In this document: in pieces, positions 36,101 through 49,699 of the stretch
How the letters are laid out: the number at the start of each line of letters is the position of its first letter
Position numbering within the stretch: position 1 is the first letter of the stretch
Assembly (NCBI RefSeq): GCF_016097555.1
Contig: NC_054713.1
Location: forward strand, 42,450,821 to 42,514,820
Source of the DNA: Gigantopelta aegis
Taxonomy: Eukaryota; Mollusca; Gastropoda; Neomphalida; Peltospiridae
Reading direction: 5' to 3'
Length of the DNA stretch: 64,000 nt
Position numbers and translations under genes: made by a program
The notes under the pieces: model-generated
What the model saw: the letters and a program-made list of their open reading frames with translations, nothing else
Databases searched by the model: none
What the model was told of the DNA's origin: nothing

Positions 36101-37622
36101 GAACAGCGTCCTTGAACCTTAATTGGATATAAGCGCGAAAATAAGTTGAAATGAAATGAAAGGTAGGTGCCAGACCATCACGCCGACCTCTTTCTCATTA
36201 ACCATTAACAAAGTAACCACTAACCCAGTGCCATGGACAGACAACTGATGTGTGTGCCTAGGACACATAGATAATATTATAGTATAATAAAATAAAAGTA
36301 AGGTGCACAAAACATTATCCTCATAAGTGATACGGTTTACCTAGACACTGAAATACCAGTATATTTAGTTGTGGGCTTTAGGGCAGTAACATTATCAAAA
36401 CAAGTAAAATGAAACTAATACTATTCTAATTTAATATACACATATACACTCTATTCGCATACATTTCTAAAACAATAATAACGACTTATTTAATTATGGC
36501 TTGGCTATAGGAATATCCACTATCGTTATAGCGCAAGTGCCACGCCTAAATTCTAATACTTACATTAATTCAGTTTATTCCTTTATCAAAGTCAATATTA
36601 ATTGAAGTAGTTATCTATTTAAACCTTATTTGTAATTTATAAACTGTACTTTATATATGTTAGTAAAATAGTAAAGTGAATTAGAAAAGTAGAAATATAA
36701 CTCACCTGACATTCTTTCACCTGTCACGGTCTGCACAGGCTACGCATTCTCGATCTGCCTAAAATCTTTACTGGGATAATTGACGTTTTGACGGTTTTGA
36801 TGATGTTACCGCCCTAAAACCTACAGCTAAAGGGTTTGTTACGACTATATTTGACCTATTCTCTGGAATAAAGAACCCTATTAAACCATCTTCACCGAGT
36901 CCAGTTGTCTGTTCGGGGAAAGTAACATATATACAAACAAAATAAATTAAGGGTATGTAAATATTTTCGACATAATGGGTGTCTATCGGTGAGAGACGCG
37001 TCTCCCCCCCCCCCCCACCCAACCCACTTTTCAGCTTGGGGGGACAGCGTAAGAAATGTGTGCACACACACACACATACACACTTTTTCATTCAGAAAAA
37101 AAAACGTTGGCATATTATTATAAACGCCTTTGCTTATTTAGAATTAGCAACAGACCAACAATAGATTATTCGGGGAGGGGGGGGGGGGTATGTTCTGATT
37201 TTCTGAAACAATTTTATATGTGTGTCATATTATATAGAATATTTTAAGAATTTCGTGAATGCAAACTAAGCGAGGAAAAAATCAATCAGTAATCTAAACA
37301 GCCACATATTTCAACTAAAATTTGATTTATAAAATTTCCCAATGGAGTAGAGCAATTTTCTGTTCGTCAGTCAAATGTTGGGTGTGGGTTTTTTCCTTCA
37401 CTAATTTACTTTCATTGTCTTTTTTTTTTTACAGTTGACTTGGATCTTAAGCCCCCGGCGCCATCTTCAGAGAAATCATCTCCGAGAATTTACGAGACTT
37501 ACGCACGAGATTATCTTTCGAGATTATCCAATGAGCGCCAGAGCAAGACTGAGCGACAAACTGATTCCGATGTCGTTAAAACAGACAGAAGTCCCTCGCC
37601 ATCGGGCTCTGCGAAAGACTGA
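26624..37622 (+). CDS. Paired-like (PRD class, Q50) homeobox transcription factor, four coding exons, possibly ISX-like
   Basis: Exons 26,624-26,774, 27,395-27,588, 35,637-35,886 and 37,435-37,622 join in frame (phases 1, 0, 1) to 260 codons plus TGA. All junctions are GT-AG and an in-frame TGA at 26,615 precedes the ATG. Residues 1-69 are acidic (D/E/N/S-rich). The homeodomain is 70-129 with R5, F8, L16, F20, W48, F49, Q50, N51 and R53, so it should bind TAATTA-type sites as a nuclear regulator. The intron between homeodomain positions 46 and 47 is the conserved PRD-class site. There is no paired domain in the visible exons. A Pro/Phe-rich stretch (about 150-190) and a Ser/Lys-rich C terminus follow. 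Helix 3 plus RAKWRKQEK and the THYPD motif recall ISX, DRGX and RAX; ISX-like is my best guess, hence no symbol. Intron 2 is 8 kb and repeat-rich. Confidence 0.9.
27020..27330. repeat. AAAC/AAAT/GAAA/GAAC tetramer field in homeobox intron 1
   Basis: Blocks of AAAC, GAAG, GAAA (27,085-27,123), AACG (27,124-27,152) and AAAT follow one another and fill half of the intron. Confidence 0.92.
27395..27588 (+). CDS. Homeobox gene exon 2 (homeodomain positions 1-46)
   Basis: It follows CCCTAACAG and encodes [13 protein letters not shown], then the arm and helices 1-2 of the homeodomain up to EARVQ. The donor is GTACGT at 27,589. A fragment of a SINE 3' end (27,600-27,642) begins only about 12 bp into the intron. 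Confidence 0.93.
27600..27642 (+). mobile_element. Short family A SINE tail beside homeobox exon 2
   Basis: CTCTAGTGGTGTCGGTAAAC is the last part of family A. It begins about 12 bp after the donor. Confidence 0.45.
28100..30180. other. Homeobox intron 2, left part
   Basis: AT-rich sequence with one dispersed repeat (29,065-29,175). No exon-like frame, and nothing else recognised. Confidence 0.55.
30190..31620 (+). repeat. Degenerate ~85-bp repeats in homeobox intron 2
   Basis: Units carry AATCACGATTACTAAAACC-like and TTTACTTTTCATAATTTTCG-like strings, as at 30,273, 30,402, 30,542, 31,218, 31,305, 31,357, 31,433 and 31,517. The span 30,640-31,140 has no clear unit. Confidence 0.65.
31820..32170. 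promoter_or_regulatory. GC-rich, non-repetitive island in homeobox intron 2; candidate enhancer
   Basis: Most of the 8-kb intron is AT-rich and repetitive, but this stretch has balanced composition, no match to the dispersed repeats in the window, no long frame, and carries segments such as GGCTCGCCGCGAGAAAGAGC and TAATTA-like cores, with GGTGG repeats toward the end. It may be a conserved regulatory element of the host gene; that is inference. Confidence 0.3.
32638..33000. mobile_element. SINE fragments in homeobox intron 2
   Basis: 32,638-32,865 is a minus-strand family A tail and body (TTTTGTTTAACTACACCAAT, GCAAGGGATCTTTTATATGC). 32,868-33,000 resembles a plus-strand family C start (GGTAAGCCGTCAGTCTTTAA) and end. 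Confidence 0.6.
33000..33880. other. Homeobox intron 2, right-centre
   Basis: AT-rich with TTTA repeats at 33,134-33,158. No feature recognised. 34,200-35,030 is similar, ending in a (GAAA)n tract at 34,980-35,028. Confidence 0.5.
33880..34200 (-). mobile_element. Possible LINE 3' fragment
   Basis: Minus-strand 34,190-34,110 reads [17 protein letters not shown], the C-x2-C...ETLxHL pattern found after the RT domain of many non-LTR elements. A poor open frame follows. No RT block is seen nearby. Confidence 0.35.
35041..35240. mobile_element. TTAA-type MITE, family 2, right-half fragment in homeobox intron 2
   Basis: GAGAAGCCCAAACTGGTACG, then CCTAGTACAAATATTAGAAC and AACACGTTTAATATACAGCC match the copy at 10,566 closely. 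The left half is absent. Confidence 0.75.
35637..35886 (+). CDS. Homeobox gene exon 3 (recognition helix and Pro/Phe-rich region)
   Basis: It opens with [15 protein letters not shown] directly after ATTTTAG and runs through [15 protein letters not shown] to QPVFK. The donor is GTCAGT at 35,887. A family C SINE begins about 22 bp past this donor. Confidence 0.93.
35908..36270 (+). mobile_element. Family C SINE plus second partial copy in homeobox intron 3
   Basis: ACCGGCCTCGGCGTTGTGG starts about 22 bp after the donor of exon 3, and the copy ends near 36,165. The sequence 36,163-36,270 repeats the middle and part of the 3' half of the same family, giving a partial tandem dimer. Confidence 0.78.
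37435..37622 (+). CDS. Homeobox gene exon 4 (C terminus and stop)
   Basis: A long T tract and ACAG precede it. It encodes [14 protein letters not shown], then [13 protein letters not shown] and a Ser/Asp/Lys-rich end ([10 protein letters not shown]) before TGA. Frame and phase agree with exon 3. I recognise no OAR-type tail motif here. Confidence 0.82.
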
Positions 37623-37888
37623 TTCAGAGTATTGCAGTGTATATCTGCTGTACTGTACTACTCAAAGAGAAGTTTATGAAGGGAACTACAACAACCAACT
37701 CGCAATAATATATTTTAATGTCGCAATAATTCTGTGTCAAACTATACAGTCTCGGTCTAAAAACACTTCGTCGAAACAGCTGGCAGGGAACATTGTCCAC
37801 AAAAGTTTCTAATTACCTTTCTACATTTGTGTTTTCATTTAAACTTTAGTTTTGTCCTAGTATCCAATTAACGTTAATTTTTGTGGAT

Positions 37889-37960
37889 GTGCCGATGGCC
37901 GAGCGGTTAAGGTCGCACACTGTCAACTCGGTGCATTAGGATCGAATCCTATCAATACCC
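37889..37960 (+). other. tRNA-like sequence with internal promoter boxes
   Basis: TGGCCGAGCGGTTAAGG (box A-like, Leu/Ser type) and GGATCGAATCC (box B-like) are spaced as in a tRNA. The acceptor ends do not pair and no clear anticodon stem or variable arm is present, so it is more likely a SINE head or decayed pseudogene than a working tRNA. It lies 270 bp after the homeobox stop. Confidence 0.4.
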
Positions 37961-38059
37961 TTTGTATTTTTAAATATTCACGAGCACACATACAACTCCG
38001 GATGTTTGTTCAGGACAAAGCGATAATAGTTACTGTGAGAGAAATCAATGTAGTGGTTT

Positions 38060-38180
38060 TACATCTCTCCCATTGAGTCGTTAAAACTCACTCTAGGTGG
38101 AAGCCGATACGGGGTTGGGAACCCAGTACCTACCAGCCTTAAGTCTGATAACTTAACCCCTTACGTCACCGATGCCAGTT
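38060..38180 (-). mobile_element. Family C SINE 5' fragment
   Basis: CCATTGAGTCGTTAAAACTC, then GAACCCAGTACCTACCAGCC and a decayed GGTTAAG head in reverse. Confidence 0.55.
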
Positions 38181-38229
38181 CAGTCCATAGTTTCAGTCAA
38201 TCCATTTCAGTATCTCTTTTTTGTTGTAG

Positions 38230-38275
38230 TTCTTTTATTGTTGTTGGTCTGTTGTTGTTGTCATTGTTATTATTC

Positions 38276-38308
<33 letters not shown>

Positions 38309-38310
38309 GG
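38230..38310. repeat. (TTG)n simple repeat
   Basis: Pure TTG from 38,275 to 38,307; a similar (TTG)n tract lies at 48,822-48,857 and a short one at 260-278. Confidence 0.92.
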
Positions 38311-39357
38311 ACAATGTTTCTTCACCGTTTGTTTGTCAAGAGTCTGTGTCAACAAAAATCCCAGAAGGTATCGCACAAAACTTACTGTGATCTCTTACAC
38401 ACTCATTTGATAGAACAGATTTATGATACGCCTGTTGAAGATTGTCCATGGCGTAGACGCTAAAGCCAAAACAACCACTGAAATTAATACTATCGTTGTC
38501 TCATTCAGTTATCGTATTTCTGTACGTAGCAAAATCCATTTGATAAAAAAGATTGATGATACGACTTTGAAGATCGTCTATCATGATTATAATGATGTAG
38601 ACGCCAAAGCCTAACCAAGTACTGAAATTTATATTACAGCTATTGCATTTAACAAATCATATATCTGCGCATAGCAGATTCAAGATTACTTGTGTTAACT
38701 ATCAAATAAAAAGCTATAGTTGGAAAATATTATGTTCAATAACCTTTTAAACCTAGCTTTTGAATATACACAATTGTGTAATCTAATATATCCTCGCTAG
38801 TTACATACGTTTTAAAACAACTCGTAAAACTGAGAGTATAATTTTAACGGTCATCCTCACTTATTTATGTCCTTGACTTGCTATACAATGTAAATATGAC
38901 AAACATCTTGAATATGACATCGTATCCATAATACTGCGTTAATATGTAATGTCTTTTTTAAAAATTTACACACACATATCTGTATTATTTAACTTTTTAA
39001 TACCACGATCATTAGCAATTCTGAAGTGATTTGGAGTTTTCTTTATTAATCAGTATTAAAATACACAACAAATACCCTGTTACATTTCTGTAACAAATAC
39101 TACACTGGAGTAAAAACAAATCTACACTATATTAGACCAATATTGTAATATAATCCACCATGTCCGATTTGCTGAGTAGATGAGTGCACCTGTGCATATA
39201 TTCTTGACTACCAGTCTGTCATGTACAGATGCCGTAAACATTGTTATTGTACATACCATTTGTTTGTATTATATATATATATATATTTGGAAATAAAGAT
39301 TTTACTGTTTAATTTAATTTTTTGTTCCTCAACAGTCTATTTACGGTATGTAAAATT

Positions 39358-39489
39358 GGATGAGTTCTTGTCAAAACGTGATATACACCACTGTCCTGAT
39401 TGTAGAAGGAAAAGGGAAAATGTGATGAGTTCTTGTCAAAACGTGATATACACCACTGTCCTGTTTGTAGAAGGAAAAGGGAAAATGAA
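39358..39489 (+). repeat. 66-bp direct duplication
   Basis: GATGAGTTCTTGTCAAAACG begins both copies (39,359 and 39,425); they differ at one or two bases. Confidence 0.8.
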
Positions 39490-39755
39490 GGAAATGGTTT
39501 ATTTAACGACGCACTTAACACATTTTATTTACGGTTATATAGCGTCAGACATATGATTAAGGACTACAAACATCCTGCTATCCTGCCATGGTTTGTGCTA
39601 TCCTGCCTGTGGGAACGCAAATAAAAGATCCCTTGCTGCTAATCGGAAGAGTAGCCCATGTAGTGGCGACAGCGGGTTTCCTCTCAAAATCTGTGTGGTC
39701 CTTAACCATATGTCTGACGCCATATAACCGTAAATAAAATGTGTTGAGTGCGTCG
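39489..39755. mobile_element. Inverted pair of family B SINE tails
   Basis: 39,489-39,565 is the B tail on the minus strand (TTTATTTAACGACGCACTTA); 39,577-39,755 is the 3' half of B on the plus strand (TTTGTGCTATCCTGCCTGTG to AATGTGTTGAGTGCGTCGT). Confidence 0.7.
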
Positions 39756-39867
39756 TCTCAGAGTTGGATAATAGCGTTATCCCCCCAAAACTATTAATGT
39801 TTGCTTCAAATGTAAGCATTACACCTTCACTATTGTATCAGCAATGGATCCTGTATAATGCTCTTTA

Positions 39868-40310
39868 CACATACCACGACTTTTGATATACTAGTTGTGG
39901 GGCACTGGTTTGGATTGTAAAACCAATCAGAGAAGTAGTTTTTATGTGATGCACAGATAAAAACACAATGCATGGCAGCACATACCACGACTTTTGATAT
40001 ACTAGTTGTGGGGCACTGGTTTGGATTGTAAAACCAATCAGAGAAGTAGTTTTTATGTGATGCACAGATAAAAACACAATGCATGGCAGCACATACCACG
40101 ACTTTTGATATACTAGTTGTGGGGCACTGGTTTGGATTGTAAAACCAATCAGAGAAGTAGTTTTTATGTGATGCACAGATAAAAACACAATGCATGGCAG
40201 CACATACCACGACCTTTCATATGCTAGTCGTGTACTGGCTGGGAATGGAAATACAATCAGAGAGTCAGTAATTATGAGATGCACAGCTAAAAACACGATG
40301 TAAGTTATTT
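39868..40310 (+). repeat. 111-bp tandem array derived from a SINE fragment
   Basis: ATACCACGACTTTTGATATA recurs at 39,871, 39,982, 40,093 and (diverged) 40,204. The first 40 bp of each unit are the minus-strand family A body. The first three units are almost identical, so amplification is recent; 111 is a multiple of three, which keeps frames open through it. Confidence 0.88.
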
Positions 40311-40539
40311 ATATCCTTCACTCACGCATCGTCACGATGCACAGCTATCATTTCACCAATGCTGAACATATAACAAACTACATCAATACAGTTGAAATAA
40401 TTAATGGATATTGGCACAACCAATGTTACTCATATTACATATTCCAGAAAAGTATTCGGAATCGAGAGTATTCACAAAAGCTCATTTGGTCCGATAAACA
40501 AATTGCGTCAGTGATATGTTTCATGATGATCGGAAAATG

Positions 40540-40640
40540 GCTGATCTCTCAATATCTGTATGGTCCTTAACCATATCTCTGACGCCATATAACCATAAAT
40601 AAAATGTGTCCAGTGCGTCGTTAAACAAAACATTTCTTTT
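40540..40640 (+). mobile_element. Family B SINE 3' end
   Basis: CTCTCAATATCTGTATGGTC to GTCGTTAAACAAAACATTTC. Truncated at the 5' side. Confidence 0.6.
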
Positions 40641-41399
40641 TGTTTCCATTTTACATTTAAGGCCAGTTTCAATTATTCTGAATATGAACTATTGCAATTT
40701 TACTTATTTCAATTATTTACTAAATTTCAATTATCTCAGGTTTACTGTGAAATGGAACAATTATAGTTTTACTGCAGGGTCCTTAAACGACTAACTTGAG
40801 TGTTCAAACCCATCAAGACTGCCGTGTATTCCCTCAATTAAATAAACACACATTCTGTGTTTTCCTCTGTTTTCAAAACACTATCTTATCTTAACATGTT
40901 TTAAATATAAAACATTGTACGGATAAATACATTTGGAATGACCTTTGGCCGACTTATTTCAATTTTCGTTTGGCTACTAGAAGAAATAATAAATGCGTAC
41001 GTACAACATTATTTGAGACAAAAGTCGATATTGAGAGTCATACAACACATTACTATATATGTCCAAAAATGCATTGGTTATAGAGATATATTCATATTCT
41101 AAGCTAGAAAATATAAATAAATTGTAATTTTATAATATAACAATATTTTATTTGCCTAAACCCTTTCAAAATAGCTACAACTCAAAATAGTCCCTTTATG
41201 ACATACAATACATCTCCACTTCTATAAACAATTTATGATGAGATCAATGCATTTTGGTAACTAATTTGTTGAGGAAACCTCTGAGATAAAATTTAAAAAC
41301 ATCATGAGTAGAGTTTCAAAGATCAAATTATTTTGACGATTAATGCAATTACATTCTTTAATAATTTGACTATTAAGCCGTCTGTCCTATATATGTAGT

Positions 41400-42345
41400 A
41401 ATTCGAATGAATTATTTTTATATAATTAGCCCAGTTAAATCCAGGACGATTAATATCATCTATCTATTAAAGTTTTTTAACAACAATTCTCAAGGCAATT
41501 TTCTATAGTATTAATATTTTGAATCCACTTGTAACAATATATATCTAAATAATTTAATATTTATTGAAACACTTCTATACTTTCAGAAAAAATATCTGCA
41601 TCATCAGCATACAATAACAATACAACCGGCCTCAGTGGCGTCGTGGTTAGGCCATCGGTCTACAGGCTGACAGGTACTGGGTTCGGATCCCAGTCGAGGA
41701 ATGGGATTTTTAATTCAGATATCGACTCCAAATCCTGTGAGTAGGTGTAAACCAAATGCACCGACCAGTGTTCCATAACTGGTTTAACAAAGGCCATGGT
41801 TTGTGCTATTATGCCTGTGGGAAGCGCAAATAAAAGATCCCTTGCTGCCTGTCGTAAAAGAGTAGCCTATGTGGCGACAGCGGGTTTCCTCGAAAAACAA
41901 ACAGTGTTAGAATGACCATATGTTTGACGTCCAATAGCCGATGATTAGATAAAAAATCAATGTGCTCTAGTGGCGTCGTTAAATAAAACAAACTTTACTT
42001 TTACAATAACAATACGCAATCCAAAGATTTCAGTTAATGTGAAATATTGCAATTAATAATTAAATCAAATTTAAGGATATTTACAAAAAGAGATAAAAAG
42101 CATAGGAGACAAAGCTTCTCCCTGTATTAAACCGACAGTAGCTGAAAAGAAATTAGAGAACACACCCTGATGTTTAACACAATATTTATCATCATTGTAC
42201 ATTGATCTAATAACCTTCAAAACATTTCCATGAGATATCGCTTCTAATTAACTTATACCAAACATTCTTTCTTGTACGTTGTTTTGATAATCAATCAATA
42301 AAGTAACAATATAATATATTTCATGTGCAAGAATTGATGAAATTA
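41400..42345 (-). mobile_element. Degraded LINE reverse transcriptase, CR1/jockey-like, split by a SINE
   Basis: On the minus strand, 42,250-42,070 reads VLKVIRSMYNDDKYCV, then VGLIQGEALSPMLF, the RT block before the catalytic loop. Across the inserted SINE (41,624-42,002), 41,610-41,560 reads LLLYADDADIFSES, the YADD catalytic motif. A WYKLIRS segment lies upstream near 42,260. Several frame changes and stops are present, so it is a dead fragment. The clade is a guess from the QGE and SPMLF forms. Confidence 0.72.
41624..42002 (+). mobile_element. SINE family B inserted in the LINE fragment
   Basis: Perfect 13-bp duplications ACAATAACAATAC lie at 41,611-41,623 and 42,003-42,015. The body is B-type, but the 3' end carries GACCATATGTTTGACGTCC and CTCTAGTGGCGTCGTTAAA, a tail variant shared with family A. 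Confidence 0.88.
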
Positions 42346-42779
42346 AAATATTAAAAGAAAAGTGTGAAACACCTTTTATTTCGTGCATCGTTTTCAAAGG
42401 TTGCAGAGCCCAGTATTAACAATATAGATAATCTGAAATAACTGCTAGAATGGTAACTTAAAATTGTTTGCGAAAATTTTCTGTGTACTTGTGTTTTGTG
42501 TCTCCGAGTTGATCGATATAAATATACTGAACTCCACTGAAAATTCACCTTTGAGATTTGCAGTCGTAAAAAGGATATGAGAAGAAATAAAAATACATCT
42601 AACTGATTTTGTATAAATGAATGTATTCCGGAGGGCAATATCCACTGTTAATTGTGTACTCAGAAGCACATATATGAAAATTTTCAAGCATTTTATTTCT
42701 GTCTTGCAGATTTGTATTACCTTTTAAACATGACCATCAAAGATCCTAAACTTAGGCTACAAATTATGTTAATGTTTAA

Positions 42780-43153
42780 AGTCGCAGACCCTAATTTCAA
42801 CTCGTGAAAAAACCTGACGCTATATTTGGTCAATCTACACATCTGTAACACATTTCGGAAAATATACAATAGAGTGAACCAAGAGTTTGTGACGTTAAAA
42901 CGGGGGAAATACCTTTAAAATAGACGTGAGTTCGTCTACATGACCGTTACTTCTCAGACGTGCGTGCGGTTTTAAAGATATTTTTATAATGTGTTTCATG
43001 TTATCAGAAACACCAGAATGACCAGAAACATTTAGGATGTACTGAAATGGATAATTCAAACAATGGAATGTAAGTAATATCTGATTCCAATACCAAAATC
43101 GGCTCTAATAGAGAACAGTACGCCGTAGTGTTTAAAAACTAGGGTCTGTCACT
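42780..43153. mobile_element. TTAA-type MITE, family 3
   Basis: TTAA at 42,776-42,779 and 43,154-43,157 flank ends AGTCGCAGACCCTAATTT and AACTAGGGTCTGTCACT. A 374-bp non-coding element just downstream of TMEM26. Confidence 0.83.
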
Positions 43154-43397
43154 TTAATAGCTATGAAAATAATTTAAAAGTGAGTCTTTCTAGGCTCCCG
43201 TGAGGCGCCAACGACTCTCGCTTCAGGATTGGTAAACCATTGTCTCCTCTCTTGACCAAAAGTAGCTACGGCGGCCATCTTGACTTTCAAAGTCGTGCAA
43301 ACCAAACTCAGTTTGGGTGCGGTGGCAATTAAAGAGTGTCATCTTAAGGGTTCCAAATTGATGACAAGCACGAGGCTCAGCGAAGAATTGATTCTCT

Positions 43398-46654
<3,257 letters not shown>

Positions 46655-46689
46655 GATGGCAGCAGTGGGGCAGTTTATTGCAAAGATCC

Positions 46690-47300
46690 CTTAAGAAATC
46701 TAGGTGATGGACAGTTTTTCCTTTGGAGGAAAGTCCGGGGGGTCGTAATAAAACGCCTTCTGTCTAGTTGCTTACAAATTGCCTCTTAAAATCACTGCGT
46801 GATGGACAATGTTACTCTGATGGAAAGTCCGGTTTTTGTAACAAAGCGCCCTCTGTCTAGTTGCTTATAAACCACCTTTTGATCACCCGATGGTGGAAAA
46901 TGTTACTATAATTGATGGTCTAAAATAAAAGTTAGTTGCGGTAACAAAACGTCCTTCGTCGAATTTGTTCTTTACTAAGGATGATGACAAATGCAATGTT
47001 CTTAATTACCTTTAGATCACCAGATGATGGAACATGTTTCACTGATGGAATGTTTAAAATCAAAGCCTGTTTACAGAAACAAAACACCTGCTGTTGAGTT
47101 CTGTACAAACCACCTTTAGATCACCAGATGATGGAACATGTTTCGCTGATGTAATGTTCAAAATCAAAGACTGTTTACAGAAACAAAACACCTTCTGTTG
47201 AGTTCTGTACAAACCACCTTTAGATCACCAGATGAACCATTCCTCTGTGTTTTAAGATAACCAGTCGTTGGACAATGTTCTTTTACGTCTTTGGTGCACA
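46690..47300. repeat. Tandem array directly upstream of TMEM26
   Basis: Degenerate units marked by GATGGACAATGTT-like and AACAAAACACCT-like segments recur at about 46,705, 46,801, 46,889, 47,023, 47,127 and 47,231. The last three are 104 bp apart and nearly identical. The array begins within 40 bp of the start codon, so it occupies the 5' UTR or core promoter. Confidence 0.75.
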
Positions 47301-47379
47301 AGACAATGCTCCTCTGGTTTTAAAAATTGGTTCGCTTTCCGTAACAAAACACCTGTTGTCGAATCTATTTTCCTTATAG

Positions 47380-48085
47380 AAAATATCAACTTGATGTCTT
47401 TCTAATATGTGTAAACGTTCTTTGCTGGAAATTTATAATTTAAAAATTAATTTTGTTAGAAATCCATTGTTTTGTAACATCTGATGGAAGATCTAATTTT
47501 AATTTTCTCTTCCTATGACAAAACGTCTAACAGATAGAAAAATCATAAGTCAAAATCCATTTAATCTTGTTTTCTTGGTGGTATGATTACAAAGTCCAGC
47601 ACAGTATTCTTTGAATTTCTTGCGTTAAAATCAAGTTCACCTGAAGAGAAGACACTGTTTATAAGTCGATGTTCTAGCTGAGATACTTAGTTATTCGTCC
47701 ACATCAAAACGTGCTTTAAACGTCGGTTACAGGAGATATTGTCTGCGCATTAGTACTTACCATGTGCGATGGCTCACCCACTATTCTGAATTGCTTAAAC
47801 GTCTTATAAAGAGTTTACAATTGGTGTTCGAAAGTTGAATTTTCCCACAAAGATAAGATACAGGCTCTAAACACTCGGTTAACACAGTGATACCTAATAA
47901 AACTGCTTCTTCAAAATACATTAGTTATCATTCTGGTGAGTCATAGAAAACACACAGCCCCCAACCCCTTTAGTTAGATTATGCTGTCAATATTAAGGAG
48001 TGTTTCAACGGTGTGACTTGCTGCAATGATTGGTAACATAATTATTTCATTGATAATAAATCTGAACGACAAAACCGTAATACAT
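47380..48085. other. Intergenic sequence upstream of TMEM26
   Basis: No repeat, frame or RNA gene recognised. Confidence 0.5.
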
Positions 48086-48822
48086 GGTCAGGGCCGCATC
48101 TCTGCACAATGCAGAGTCGAATGGGCATTTGGCAAAATAGTGGTTGATTGTATGAATCTCTGTCTAGTGTGTCGTCTATAGGTGTTCGAAACCTTCGTGG
48201 TCTATGAGCACGTAAAACGAGTTACTTACTTACTTATAGGATGACAGCCACTCCTGAGGAGATTTTTTTACTGGATATGCTTATTATTAATTGTTTACAG
48301 TGACATTGATACGTTCTAATCGTATGTTCGTGTAGATAATTTGTAACTGGATGGATAGGTACGGGACATGTATATAAACAGTGATCAATAATAATAACAG
48401 ATTAATTATAGATCATCTTAGTATAAGCACGTAAATTAATTCCAGGGTGTTTGTTTTGTTGTCATTGTTTGTTTTTTATTACGTTAAAACCGAGTTTGGC
48501 AAAAATGGAAAGGACGTAAAGGACGTGTTTGTGAATCCTTTACAATTTATAGCCTTATGTTAAAATGATTACGTTTTAAGCGTGTTTGTTATAGTTCGAG
48601 GATATTAAATCTGTCTGGAAATGTATTTCGCTTCATGTTATAATAAGGTGCTTAATTATTTAAATGTTTTATTCACCGTTTAAAATTAGACAAATAATCA
48701 GGATTCAGTTGTCTGGTTAAATTATAATTACATTGCAGCCGAAGTATTTTGTGCCCGGAGAATATACTAAACAAGAAAAATAATGCGAATAGTAACTTGG
48801 ATTTTTTGTTATTATTATTATT

Positions 48823-48859
<37 letters not shown>

Positions 48860-48888
48860 GTATCTGTTAACATCACCAGTGTCTTAGA

Positions 48889-48995
48889 AATATTTTAGGC
48901 CCTTTTCAACAGTTTATCTACCGAATTAATTTTATCTTGAAAAAACCCCATATATATATAAATTAAATATTCGTGTTCCTAGTGTTGTTCAGTAC
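48889..48995. mobile_element. Right half of the TACTGAA MITE family
   Basis: ATATTTTAGGCCCTTTTCAA followed by ATTCGTGTTCCTAGTGTTGT and TCAGTA, collinear with 14,975-15,028. Confidence 0.55.
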
Positions 48996-49002
48996 ATCAT
49001 TG

Positions 49003-49240
49003 ACTATATTTCTCGTTCCAACCACTGAACTACTACTGGTATATCAAAGGCTGTGGTATGCCGTATCCTGTCTGTTGGATGGTGCATATAAAAGTTCCCT
49101 TGCAACTAATAGGGAAATGTAACGGGTTTCCTCTCTATGACTATATGTCAAAATTACCAAATGTTTGACATCCAATAGCCGATTATTAATAAATGAATGT
49201 CATCTAGTGGTGTCGTTACACAAAACAGCAAACTTTAATC
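49003..49240 (+). mobile_element. Family A SINE lacking head
   Basis: TATTTCTCGTTCCAACCACT to CTAGTGGTGTCGTTACACAA. The body is well preserved. Confidence 0.7.
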
Positions 49241-49699
49241 CTTCATAACATATACTATTCAATCATTGCTTCTTTATTAGCAAGCATTGCATAGTGTGGA
49301 CGCACCTTAAGAAACTGTTTCGGTTCGAAATAACTATGTGCGTAAGTTGAAATATAATAACGATAATGCTAGCATTAATACCTTTTTGTTCAGCGATTAG
49401 ATGTTTCATTCATATTGGTTTTGATAGCTTTTTATTAAGAAAATGATTTCTGCCGTACGCGGACGTGACGTAGCGACAGTCACGTGAAATAAACCGCTAG
49501 GCCCTTCACCAAGGAACACGACTTGTTATTGGTTAATCGCTATAGTTCATGCCTTATGGCGCGATTTCTACTTGATGAAAACAAAACTTTCTATTTGGAA
49601 TCTACATGACCGACATACAGCGTGAAATAGCAGATAATATTAAACAGCTGATTGTCAAACAAACTCGCGCGAAGTCAATTCTAATCAGTGTTATGTTAA

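Noticed and set aside
39830-40296. 126- and 143-codon frames with repeated CVFICASHKNYF-type units
   Set aside because: They come from a 111-bp tandem repeat derived from a SINE; the period being a multiple of three keeps the frames open.
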